Assembly: GCF_009905535.1 (NCBI RefSeq)
Contig: NZ_JAAALA010000001.1
Coordinates: forward strand, 1-64,000
Direction of reading: 5' to 3'
Source: Caulobacter sp. SLTY
GTDB lineage: Bacteria > Pseudomonadota > Alphaproteobacteria > Caulobacterales > Caulobacteraceae
DNA: 64,000 bases
Within the stretch, counting starts at the first letter, position 1, and each line of letters opens with the position of its first letter. Below, in pieces: positions 56,720 to 64,000 of this stretch. Below the pieces are notes generated by a model. It did not search any database. It saw nothing but the letters and a program-made list of their open reading frames with translations, and was not told where the DNA came from. The translations under genes were made by a program, and so were the position numbers.

Positions 56720-57640
56720 ATGCGTTGCGGGCGGATGACCGACATGCTGGACGCTCTCATCGTCGGCGGCGGGCCCGCGGGCCTGACCGCCGCCATCTAT
56801 CTTGGCCGCTACAAGCGCCGCTTCGCGGTGATCGACGCAGGCGACAGCCGCGCCGCCTGGATTCCCATCACCCACAACCATCCAGGCTGGCCGGACGGCA
56901 TCAAGGGCACGGACCTCCTGGCCCGCATCCGCCAGCAGGCGGAGATCTATGGCCCCGACATCCGCGAAGGCATGGTCGAGGCGATCAAGCCCATCGACGG
57001 CGGCTTCGAGGTCACCATCGATGGCCGCACGGTGACCGCCGCCAACGTCCTGCTGGCCTGCGGGGTCAAGGACAACGACCCGCCCCTGCCCGGCGTCGAG
57101 GACGCCATCCGCAAGGCGCTGATCCGCATCTGCCCGATCTGCGACGGCTATGAGGTCAGCGGCCAGGCCGTCGGGGTGCTGGGTGACGGCCCGCTGGGGG
57201 TGCGCGAGGCCCTGTTCATCCAGACCTGGACCGACGACATCACCCTGGTCCACGTCGGACCGCCGGACGCGCTCTCGGCCGAAGACCGCGACAAGCTCAC
57301 GAAGGCGAACATCACCCTGATCGAGACCGCCTGCGAAAGCGTCGTACTCGAGAACGACACCCTGACCGCCCTCTGCTTCGGCCCTGACCACACCCTGCGC
57401 TTCGACGCCCTCTATGCGGCGCTCGGCTGCACGGCGCGCTCCGACCTGGCCATCCAGGCCGGCGCCCGGCTGGACGACGCCGGCCGGCTGTTCGTCGACG
57501 ACCACCAGCAGACCAGCATCCCCGGCCTGTTCGCCGCCGGCGACCTGGTGCGTGGCCTCAACCAGATCACCACGGCGGAGGGCGAGGCCTCGATTGCGGC
57601 GACCGCGATCCATAATCGGTTGCGAGGGGTGCTGCCTTAG
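56720..57640 (+). CDS. Thioredoxin reductase-like FAD/NAD(P) oxidoreductase
   Basis: 306 aa from ATG 56720 (AAGGG seven bases upstream; ATG 56735 also possible). FAD motif ALIVGGGPAGLTAAIYLGRY, a redox pair CPICDGYEV at the thioredoxin-reductase position, NADPH motif VGVLGDGPLGVREALFI, and C-terminal FAD site PGLFAAGDLVRGLNQ. It differs from TrxB in the CxxC spacer (PI rather than AT) and the SCATCDG context, so it may serve another small redox protein. Convergent with the P450 gene, 4-base overlap. Confidence 0.88.
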   Translation: MRCGRMTDMLDALIVGGGPAGLTAAIYLGRYKRRFAVIDAGDSRAAWIPITHNHPGWPDGIKGTDLLARIRQQAEIYGPDIREGMVEAIKPIDGGFEVTIDGRTVTAANVLLACGVKDNDPPLPGVEDAIRKALIRICPICDGYEVSGQAVGVLGDGPLGVREALFIQTWTDDITLVHVGPPDALSAEDRDKLTKANITLIETACESVVLENDTLTALCFGPDHTLRFDALYAALGCTARSDLAIQAGARLDDAGRLFVDDHQQTSIPGLFAAGDLVRGLNQITTAEGEASIAATAIHNRLRGVLP

Positions 57641-58899
57641 GCCCGCGCCGGAATGACCACCGGCAGCCGTTCATAGCCCTTCACGAAGCTGGAGAAGACT
57701 CGCTTCGGCTCGCCCACCACGTCGATGCGGGGGAAGCGCTTGAGCACCTCTTCCCAGACGATCCGCAGCTGCATCTCGGCCAGCCGGTTGCCGACGCAAC
57801 GGTGGATGCCGAACCCGAAGGACATGTGATGCCGGGGCCGCTCGCGGTCGATGATGAAGGCGTTCGGGTTGTCGATCGCCGTCTCGTCGCGGTTGCCCGA
57901 GACATACCACATGACCACCTTGTCGCCCTTCTTGATCAGCTTGCCGCCCACCACCGTGTCGGCCACGCAGGTGCGGCGCATGTGGGCCAGCGGCGTCTGC
58001 CAGCGGATGATCTCCGACACCATCCCGGGGATCAGCGAGGGGTCGGCCCGCAGCTTGTTGTACTGATCGGGGTTCTGGTTCAGGGCCAGCAGGCCGCCGG
58101 TGATCGAGTTCCGCGTCGTGTCATTGCCGCCGACGATCAGCAGGACGATGTTGCCGAGGTACTCCATCGGCGTCATGTCTCTGGTGCTCTCGCCGTGGGC
58201 AAGCATGGAGATCAGGTCCGGCGCCGGCGGGGCGTTGATCCGCTCGTTCCACAGCCTCGTAAAATACTCCAGGCAGCCCAGGAGTTCGGCCTGACCCTCT
58301 TCCTCGGTCTCGACGATGCCCTGGCCCGGAATGGCGGTGGCCACGTCCGACCAGCGGGTCAGCTTGCGGCGGTCCTCCCAGGGAAAGTCGAACAGGGTGG
58401 CCAGCATCTGGGTGGTCAGTTCGATGCTGATCTTGTCGACCCAGTCGAATTCCTCGCCGATCGGCAGGCTGTCCAGCAGCGCCGCCGCCCGCGCGCGGAT
58501 GACCGGCTCCAGCTCCATCAGCCGCTGCGGCCCCACCGAGGGGCTGACCGTCTTGCGCTGCACGTCGTGCTTGGGCGGGTCCATGGCGATGAACATCGGC
58601 AGCATGAACTCAGGATTGAAGTCAGCCAGGGTGATGCCGCCGAGATAGGCGTCGCTGCTGAACGCCTGGTGGTTGGTGTCCACCGCCACGATGTCCTCGA
58701 ACTTCGTCACCGACCAGTAGGGTCCCCACTCGCTTTCCGGCGTAAAGTGAACGGGATCCTCCTGCCGCAGTCGCTCGAACACCGGCCAGAAGCTGTCGTC
58801 GGCGAACCGGTCGGGCAGGCCGGGGTTCAGCTGGTCCAGTGGGGTGGCGTAGGCCGCCGCTCTATCGGCGGCGCGCTTGTCGAAATTGCCATCGGCCAT
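57637..58899 (-). CDS. Cytochrome P450 (tandem copy B)
   Basis: 420-aa soluble bacterial P450. I-helix oxygen-activation motif VGGNDTTRNSITGG, K-helix EIIRWQTPLAHMRR, heme loop SFGFGIHRCVGNRLAEMQ with the cysteine ligand. Similar to the CYP108/CYP111 type that hydroxylates terpenes, and to steroid- or alkyl-acid-oxidising members. No ferredoxin or ferredoxin reductase gene is adjacent. Begins four bases after the stop of copy A and is about 80% identical to it by eye, a recent tandem duplication in one operon. Confidence 0.93.
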   Translation of the reverse strand: MADGNFDKRAADRAAAYATPLDQLNPGLPDRFADDSFWPVFERLRQEDPVHFTPESEWGPYWSVTKFEDIVAVDTNHQAFSSDAYLGGITLADFNPEFMLPMFIAMDPPKHDVQRKTVSPSVGPQRLMELEPVIRARAAALLDSLPIGEEFDWVDKISIELTTQMLATLFDFPWEDRRKLTRWSDVATAIPGQGIVETEEEGQAELLGCLEYFTRLWNERINAPPAPDLISMLAHGESTRDMTPMEYLGNIVLLIVGGNDTTRNSITGGLLALNQNPDQYNKLRADPSLIPGMVSEIIRWQTPLAHMRRTCVADTVVGGKLIKKGDKVVMWYVSGNRDETAIDNPNAFIIDRERPRHHMSFGFGIHRCVGNRLAEMQLRIVWEEVLKRFPRIDVVGEPKRVFSSFVKGYERLPVVIPARA

Positions 58900-58903
58900 G
58901 GGA

Positions 58904-60166
58904 TCAGACCTTCGCGGGGATGATGACGGGAAGGGTGTCGTAGCCCTTCACGAAGCTGGAGTAGACGCGGGTCGGCTCGCCGACCACGTCGATGCGGGGG
59001 AAGCGTTTCAGCACCTCCTCCCAGACGATGCGCAGCTGCATCTCGGCTAGTCGGTTGCCCACGCACCTATGGATGCCGAAGCCGAACGACAGGTGATGCC
59101 GGGGTCGCTCGCGGTCGATGATGAAGGCGTTCGGGTTTTCGATCACCGTCTCGTCGCGATTGCCCGAAACGTACCACATGACCACCTTGTCGCCGGCCTT
59201 GATGGTCTTGCCGCCGACCACCGTGTCGGCCACGCAGGTCCGCCGCATATGGGCCAGCGGCGTCTGCCAGCGGATGATCTCCGAGACCATGCTGGGGATC
59301 AGCGAGGGATCGGCCCGCAGCTTGTCGTACTCCGCCGGGTTCTGGTTCAGCGCTAGCAGACCCCCGGTGATCGAGTTTCGCGTGGTGTCGTTGCCCCCGA
59401 CGATCAGCAGGATGATATTCCCCAGGTACTCCATGGGGTCCATGTTTTTGGTGTGCTCGCCATGGGCCAGCATCGAGATCAGGTCATTGTGCGGCTCGGC
59501 GTTGATCCGCTCGTTCCAGAGCCGGGTGAAGTAGTCGAGGCACTCTTTCAGTTCGAGCCGGCGCTGCTCCTCGCTCTGGACGATGCCGTTGCCGGGAATG
59601 GCGGTGGCCACGTCGGACCAGCGGGTCAGCTTGCGCCGGTCCTCCCAGGGGAAATCGAACAGGGTGGCCAGCATCTGGGTGGTCAGCTCGATGCTGATCC
59701 TGTCGACCCAGTTGAATTCCTCGCCGATCGGCAGGTCGTCGAGCAGCTTGCCGGCCCGCTCGCGGATCAGTGGCTCCAGCAGCATCAGGCTGGCCGGGCT
59801 GACCATCGGCTGGACGGTCTTGCGCTGCACGTCGTGCTTGGGCGGGTCCATGGCGATGAACATCGGCAGCACGAAGTCGGGCTTGGGATCCCGGATGGTG
59901 ATCCCGCCCCGGAAGGCGTCGCTGCTGAAGGCCGCATGGTTGGTGTCCACCGCGACGATGTCGTCGAACCGGGTGATCGACCAGTAGGCGCCCCATTCGC
60001 TGTCGGGCGTGAAGTGGACGGGGTCTTCCTGGCGCAGCCGCTCGAACACCGGCCAGAAGGTATCGTCACGGAAGCGGGCCGGATCGCCGGGGTTCAGCCG
60101 CTCCAGGGGCGTCGACCAGGCCTCGGCGCGCGCCGCCGCCTGCTTGTCGAAGGATCCATCGGCCAT
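58904..60166 (-). CDS. Cytochrome P450 (tandem copy A, upstream)
   Basis: 420 aa from ATG 60166 with GGGAGG upstream; a longer in-frame start at 60199 lacks a good ribosome-binding site. Same motifs as copy B: VGGNDTTRNSITGG, EIIRWQTPLAHMRR, SFGFGIHRCVGNRLAEMQ. Differences cluster at the N-terminus (MADGSFDKQAAARAEAWSTP), the B-C region and a mid-segment (residues ~195-225), which are substrate-recognition areas. First gene of the pair. Confidence 0.93.
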   Translation of the reverse strand: MADGSFDKQAAARAEAWSTPLERLNPGDPARFRDDTFWPVFERLRQEDPVHFTPDSEWGAYWSITRFDDIVAVDTNHAAFSSDAFRGGITIRDPKPDFVLPMFIAMDPPKHDVQRKTVQPMVSPASLMLLEPLIRERAGKLLDDLPIGEEFNWVDRISIELTTQMLATLFDFPWEDRRKLTRWSDVATAIPGNGIVQSEEQRRLELKECLDYFTRLWNERINAEPHNDLISMLAHGEHTKNMDPMEYLGNIILLIVGGNDTTRNSITGGLLALNQNPAEYDKLRADPSLIPSMVSEIIRWQTPLAHMRRTCVADTVVGGKTIKAGDKVVMWYVSGNRDETVIENPNAFIIDRERPRHHLSFGFGIHRCVGNRLAEMQLRIVWEEVLKRFPRIDVVGEPTRVYSSFVKGYDTLPVIIPAKV

Positions 60167-60264
60167 GGTCCCATCCTCCCTTATCTTGTCATTGTTCACA
60201 TTGGGCCACGGAACCGTGGTTTTGTGAAGCGGGGAGGGATCAAAGACGACCAGCGCTCTTGGCG

Positions 60265-60383
60265 CCCCCTCCCTAAGGGAGGGGGTAGGGGGAGGGTTTA
60301 AGGTGTCCGAAGGTTGGCGTTCGTAAACCCTCTCCCTCCCACCGCTTCGCGGCGGGTCCCTCCCTCTCCCTCAGGGAGAGGGG
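60265..60383. repeat. Complex palindromic repeat upstream of the P450 operon
   Basis: Nested hairpins: CCCCCTCCC (60265-60273) with GGGAGGGGG (60277-60285); AGGGTTTA (60293-60300) with TAAACCCT (60324-60331); and CCCTCTCCCT (60362-60371) with AGGGAGAGGG (60373-60382). CT/GA-rich palindromes of this look recur in caulobacterial intergenic DNA. It lies between the P450 start and the chemoreceptor stop, so it may also end the chemoreceptor transcript. Confidence 0.7.
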
Positions 60384-60417
60384 TTTGAAAGATCGGCCGA
60401 ACGGATTGGAAAGGGAG

Positions 60418-62268
60418 CTAACCAGCCCGAGCGTAAGCCGGTCGCGACGCGGTCGCGCCCGCCGCGCTGACCTTGAACCGGCGGATCAGGGCGCCGAGTT
60501 GCTCGGCCTCCTGACGCATCATGTGCGAGGCGGCGGTGCTTTCCTCGACCATGGCGGCGTTCTGCTGGGTCATCTGGTCCATTCGGTTGGCGGTCAGGGT
60601 GACTTCGCGCAGGCCGATCGACTGTTCGCGCACCGAGCCGGTGATCTCGGTCATCAGGGCGGTCACGTCGCCGACCCGCTCGACGATCCGGTCCAGGGCC
60701 GCGCCGGCCTGGCCGACTAGGTCGACGCCGGAACTGATTTGCTGGCTTGAGGCGGCGATCAGGCTCTTGATTTCCTTGGCCGCCTCGGCCGAGCGCTGGG
60801 CCAGGGCGCGGACTTCCTGGGCGACCACGGCGAAGCCCCGGCCCGACTCTCCGGCACGGGCCGCCTCGACCCCGGCGTTCAGGGCCAGGAGGTTGGTCTG
60901 GAAGGCGATTTCGTCGATCACGCCGATGATCTGGGTGACATGGCGCGAGCTTTCCTCGATGTCGGCCATGGCGGTGACCGCCCGGCGGACCACCTCGCCC
61001 GAGCCACGCGCATCGGCGCCGGTCTCGGTCACCACCTGGTCGGCCTTGCCGGCCCCTTCGGCGGCGCGGGCGGCGGCGGCGGTGATCTGCTCCAGGGCCG
61101 AGGCTGTCTGTTGCAGGCTGGCGGCTTGGGCCTCGGTGCGGCGCGAAAGGTCGTCGGCGGCGCTGCTGGTCTCACCGGACACCGACTCGATGGTCACCGC
61201 ACGCTCGCTGATGGTGCGAATGACCCCGGCCAGCTCGATGACCGTGTTGTTGAAGTCGTTGCGCAGGCCTTCGTAGGCGTCGGCGAACGGGGTGGTCAGC
61301 TGGAAGGTCAGGTCGCCCTGCGACAGGCGGCTCAGACCCTCGGCCAGGCCTTCGACGACTTGGGCCTGCTCGCGGCTGGCGGCGGCCCGGCGGGCCTCCT
61401 CCCCGGCGCGGGCCTGGTCCTGCTGGGCGCTGGCCGCGTCCTGCTGGGCGGCCAGTTCGGCCAGACGCAGCTGGTTGTCGCGGAACACCACCAGCGAACG
61501 CACCAGGGCGCCCAGCTCGTCGCCGCGCTTCATCCGGTCCAGATCGACGCTGTTGTCTCCGCCTGCCAGAGTCTCGGTCGCGCGGGCGATGCCCATCACG
61601 TCCTTGCGGATCACCATGACCAGCAGGAAGGCGATCCCCGCCACCCCGACCAGAGCCAGCAGCACCAAGCCGATGGCGGCCGAGCCGATCAGCTTGGCCT
61701 GGGATACCGAGGCCTCCGCCCGGGCGATGGATCCGGCGCTGATGTTGGCCGCCGCCTTGTCCAGGGTGGCGGTCATCTTCACATAGGCTTCCTCGAACGG
61801 CACGGTGAACTGGGCCGCCGTGGCGGTATCGACCTCCAGCATCGACATGACGACGCCCACCGCGTCCTCATAGTCCTTGAGGTCCTTCTTCAGCCCGGCC
61901 AGGTCGGCGCGCTCCTTGGAGCCGGCCGGCCATTTGTCGTGCGCCTGGTCGACGGCCTTCTTGATCTGGGCCACCTCGGTGGTCAGGGCCTCGGCCCGGC
62001 CCGAAATCGTGCCCTGCTCGATGCCGGCCGACTGGCGGGTCAGCAGCAAATAGAGTTCGCCATGGGCCGAGCGGATCCGCTTGGAGATGGTCGCCAGCTC
62101 CAGCATGGCCGGGGTGTCGGTCTGGACGACCTGTGTCAGCACCGCGCGCTGGTTGACGTTCATCCACCAGGAGCCGCCGGCCACCAGGGCCAGGGCCACG
62201 ATGGCCAACATCGGCGCGAGCCCGACCTTGATGGCGAGCGGAGCGTCTGCAAGCCGAGGCATGCGCAT
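60418..62268 (-). CDS. Methyl-accepting chemotaxis protein
   Basis: 616 aa. TM1 near residues 13-33 ([21 protein letters not shown]), a ~150-residue four-helix-bundle sensor (4HB_MCP type), TM2 [21 protein letters not shown] followed by HAMP (~210-265), a second HAMP-like segment ([13 protein letters not shown]), and the conserved signalling hairpin [20 protein letters not shown]. Ends without an NWETF-type CheR pentapeptide. Ligand unknown. Confidence 0.94.
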   Translation of the reverse strand: MRMPRLADAPLAIKVGLAPMLAIVALALVAGGSWWMNVNQRAVLTQVVQTDTPAMLELATISKRIRSAHGELYLLLTRQSAGIEQGTISGRAEALTTEVAQIKKAVDQAHDKWPAGSKERADLAGLKKDLKDYEDAVGVVMSMLEVDTATAAQFTVPFEEAYVKMTATLDKAAANISAGSIARAEASVSQAKLIGSAAIGLVLLALVGVAGIAFLLVMVIRKDVMGIARATETLAGGDNSVDLDRMKRGDELGALVRSLVVFRDNQLRLAELAAQQDAASAQQDQARAGEEARRAAASREQAQVVEGLAEGLSRLSQGDLTFQLTTPFADAYEGLRNDFNNTVIELAGVIRTISERAVTIESVSGETSSAADDLSRRTEAQAASLQQTASALEQITAAAARAAEGAGKADQVVTETGADARGSGEVVRRAVTAMADIEESSRHVTQIIGVIDEIAFQTNLLALNAGVEAARAGESGRGFAVVAQEVRALAQRSAEAAKEIKSLIAASSQQISSGVDLVGQAGAALDRIVERVGDVTALMTEITGSVREQSIGLREVTLTANRMDQMTQQNAAMVEESTAASHMMRQEAEQLGALIRRFKVSAAGATASRPAYARAG

Positions 62269-62386
62269 GTCTGGTAGTCCCCTTGGTCCCGAACCCTAAG
62301 GTGCAAAGTCGGGCAAGAGGGTAATCCTCAGGTTAAGGATACCGGTCCCCGAGACGATTATTTCCCGCTGCGGGTTCCAGAAACGC

Positions 62387-62421
62387 GAAAACGCGCGGCG
62401 GTCGCAGGACCACCGCGCGTT
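62387..62421 (-). terminator. Intrinsic terminator after the small TonB-C-like gene
   Basis: On the minus strand a 14-bp stem (62408-62421 with 62390-62403, one wobble) with a four-base loop is followed by TTTT (62387-62390, partly in the stem). It lies 37 bp after the stop of the 62459 gene. Confidence 0.8.
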
Positions 62422-62458
62422 CCGATGCCCTTGGGAAAGGGCGGAGGCTTCAGGCCTG

Positions 62459-62761
62459 TCAGGCGCCGGTGAAGCGCAGCGGCACCCGGATCACACCGGA
62501 CTTGCCGCCCATCGGCAGGGCGCCGGCCACGCAGATGGCGGCGGCTTCGAAGCCCTTCGACGGGGCTTCGCTCTCGACCACCTTGCAGGCGGACAGCTTG
62601 CCGGCCGCGGCGGTGCATTCCAGGGTGACCTTGGCCGCCTGGCGGGTGTTGGCGTGTTTGGTCAGGCAGCGGGTCATTTCCGACTGCAGGTCGCCGGCCG
62701 AGCCCGCGCTGGCCACGGACAGCATTCCGAGAGCCGCGACCGCGGCAATGATCTTTTTCAT
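62459..62761 (-). CDS. Small secreted protein resembling a TonB C-terminal domain
   Basis: 100 aa: signal peptide MKKIIAAVAALGMLSVASAG and then a domain reading VTLECTAAAGKLSACKVVES, APSKGFEAAAICVAGALPM and IRVPLRFTG. The pattern (strand, G-x-L-x-x-C-x-V, E.P..GF..AA, hydrophobic end) is that of TonB C-terminal domains. Here it has no membrane anchor or Pro-rich spacer and has four cysteines. Soluble periplasmic role inferred; function unknown. Confidence 0.75.
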   Translation of the reverse strand: MKKIIAAVAALGMLSVASAGSAGDLQSEMTRCLTKHANTRQAAKVTLECTAAAGKLSACKVVESEAPSKGFEAAAICVAGALPMGGKSGVIRVPLRFTGA

Positions 62762-62909
62762 AAGCTAGAGCCCCTTCTGAGCTTGTGGGTCGAATGACGG
62801 GGGTAGCTAATCGAAGAGTCCTTAAAGGTGGCTTACGCCGCATTGCAACTTGACCGGCCGCGCCGGCCTGGCCCTTGCCGCAAGGCCGCGCGGGTCCCAT
62901 GTTCGGCTC

Positions 62910-63476
62910 ATGTTTATCCAGACCGAAGCCACCCCGAATCCCGAGGTGATGAAGTTCCTGCCCGGCCGCGAAGTGCTTGGCGAAGGCAGCCGCGAGCTGG
63001 CCTCGCCGGAAGAGGCGGTCATCTCCCCGCTCGGGAGGGCGCTGTTCGACCTGGGGGACGTGACGCGAGTATTCCTGGGTCCGGACTTCCTGACCGTGAC
63101 CCGGGCGGAGGGTGTCGACTGGTCGCACCTGAAGGCGCCGATCCTGGCCGCTATCATGGACCACTACACCTCCGGCCAGCCGGTGCTGACCGGCGATGAG
63201 GCCGCCCCCGCCGACGAGATCGTCTATGAGGGCGAGACCGCCCAGATCGTCGCCGAGATCAAGGACCTGCTGGACAGCCGGGTACGCCCGGCGGTGGCCC
63301 AGGACGGCGGCGACATCGTCTTCGCCCGCTATGAGGCGGACACCGGCGTGGTCTACCTGCACATGCGCGGCGCCTGCTCGGGCTGCCCCTCCTCGACCGC
63401 CACGCTGAAGAGCGGCGTCGAGAACATGCTGCGCCACTACGTGCCCGAGGTGACGCGGGTCGAGCAGACGCTCTGA
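62910..63476 (+). CDS. nfuA: NfuA-type Fe-S cluster carrier
   Basis: 188 aa. N-terminal Nfu_N domain (MFIQTEATPNPEVMKFLPGR) and C-terminal NifU-like domain with VRPAVAQDGGDIVF and the cluster-binding RGACSGCPSSTATLKSG. Delivers 4Fe-4S clusters to target enzymes. The mitochondrial-like N-terminal type is standard in alphaproteobacteria. Stands alone; a rutE-like gene follows 90 bp later. Confidence 0.95.
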   Translation: MFIQTEATPNPEVMKFLPGREVLGEGSRELASPEEAVISPLGRALFDLGDVTRVFLGPDFLTVTRAEGVDWSHLKAPILAAIMDHYTSGQPVLTGDEAAPADEIVYEGETAQIVAEIKDLLDSRVRPAVAQDGGDIVFARYEADTGVVYLHMRGACSGCPSSTATLKSGVENMLRHYVPEVTRVEQTL

Positions 63477-63566
63477 AGGGCGCCATTTCCATCGGCGAAC
63501 GTTAGAGACTGGTCCGTCGGGTCTCCGACGCTATATGCAACCCAGTCCGTTACTGATGGAGTCTCT

Positions 63567-64000
63567 ATGTCCGCGCCCCTGCCCGACGCTTCCCTCGACC
63601 AACTGTTCCGCGAGGCGCGCAGCTACAACGCCTGGAAGACCGAACCCCTGCCGGAGACCCTGCTCCGCGCCGTCTACGACCTGGCACGCATGGGCCCGAC
63701 CAGCGCCAACTGCAGCCCGGCACGCTTCGTCTTCTGCACCAGCGCCGAGTCCCGCGAGAAGCTGGCCTCCCTCGCCTCGGCGACCAACGGCGCCAAAATC
63801 CGCCAGGCTCCCTGTACGGTGATCATCGGCCACGACCTGGAATTCATGGACCGCATCCCCGAGCTCTTCCCCCACAACCCGGGCGCCAAGGACTGGTTTC
63901 CCAAGGGCTCGGACCTCGCCGAACGCACCGCCTTCCGGAACGGGACATTGCAGGGCGCCTACCTCATCCTGGCCGCAAGGTCGCTCGGTCTCGACTGCGG
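63567..64000 (+). CDS. rutE: RutE/HadB-type nitroreductase, 3' end cut by window
   Basis: The first 144 codons are visible from ATG 63567. LFREARSYNAWKTEPLPETLL, MGPTSANCSPARFVF, and PELFPHNPGAKDWF followed by ERTAFRNGTLQGAYLILAAR closely match the E. coli malonic semialdehyde reductase RutE (MKWGPTSANCSPARIVF; LAEETAFRNSSMQAAYLI). FMN-dependent reduction of malonic semialdehyde in uracil breakdown is the family reaction. No other rut genes are visible, so a general nitroreductase role is possible. Confidence 0.88.
   Translation, partial: MSAPLPDASLDQLFREARSYNAWKTEPLPETLLRAVYDLARMGPTSANCSPARFVFCTSAESREKLASLASATNGAKIRQAPCTVIIGHDLEFMDRIPELFPHNPGAKDWFPKGSDLAERTAFRNGTLQGAYLILAARSLGLDC

Overview
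The window is GC-rich (roughly two-thirds G+C by eye), densely coding chromosomal DNA from an alphaproteobacterium. It most resembles Caulobacteraceae (Phenylobacterium/Caulobacter type). The signs are: a large ~180 kDa class NAD-glutamate dehydrogenase; TCA genes in the order sucC…sucD-sucA-sucB…lpd; TonB receptors with plug-type N-termini; a DUF2141 secreted protein; a sigma-73-like promoter (TTGCCT / CCTATAAC) before sucC; and palindromic intergenic repeats. The genus is an inference. No tRNA, rRNA, CRISPR array, prophage or transposase gene was seen.

Layout. 1-5.3 kb: 3' part of ftsK (the window opens inside a perfect 28-bp fold-back repeat), lolA, a promoter/mini-ORF/terminator segment, obgE, a small secreted protein and proB. 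5.3-9.6 kb: a Kef-type K+/H+ antiporter (-), scoAB, and an HSD10-like SDR bracketed by palindromic repeats. 9.7-13.5 kb: an XdhC-family gene (-), then a three-gene operon (class III aminotransferase-like, aldo/keto reductase-like, SpsF-like). All three of its products have lost residues their families use for catalysis. 13.5-19 kb: a BtuB-type receptor behind a cobalamin riboswitch, a small Cys-rich secreted protein, a membrane LytTR regulator, DUF2141 plus an exported carotenoid oxygenase, and a TetR regulator. 20-23.7 kb: a TonB receptor and an MFS transporter. 23.7-36.4 kb: the 2-oxoglutarate-dehydrogenase/succinyl-CoA-ligase region. Three paralogous periplasmic proteins and a 37-codon ORF sit between sucC and sucD, and an ECF sigma factor flanked by two related membrane proteins lies between sucB and lpd. 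36.4-46.6 kb: an alpha/beta hydrolase, gdhZ (-), an unusual membrane protein with eight CxxC motifs, comM (-) and a secreted protein (-). 46.6-50.2 kb (-): a small membrane protein, gshB, sirB1-like, yraN and rsmI. 50.2-57.6 kb: a membrane-anchored CPDC protein, glnD, murJ, trpS and a thioredoxin-reductase-like flavoprotein. 57.6-64 kb: tandem P450s (-), a chemotaxis receptor (-), a TonB-C-like small secreted protein (-), nfuA, and the start of a rutE-like nitroreductase.

Most of the window is core metabolism and cell-envelope housekeeping: the TCA cycle, glutamate and nitrogen control (gdhZ, glnD), the cell envelope (lolA, murJ) and translation/ribosome (obgE, trpS, rsmI). The most unusual parts are the degenerate aminotransferase/AKR/SpsF operon (10.7-13.4 kb), the gene triplet that splits sucC from sucD (25.0-26.8 kb), the eight-CxxC membrane protein (42.7-44.2 kb), and the repeat family around the SDR and xdhC genes (8.6-9.7 kb), one copy of which forms the 3' end of a coding sequence.
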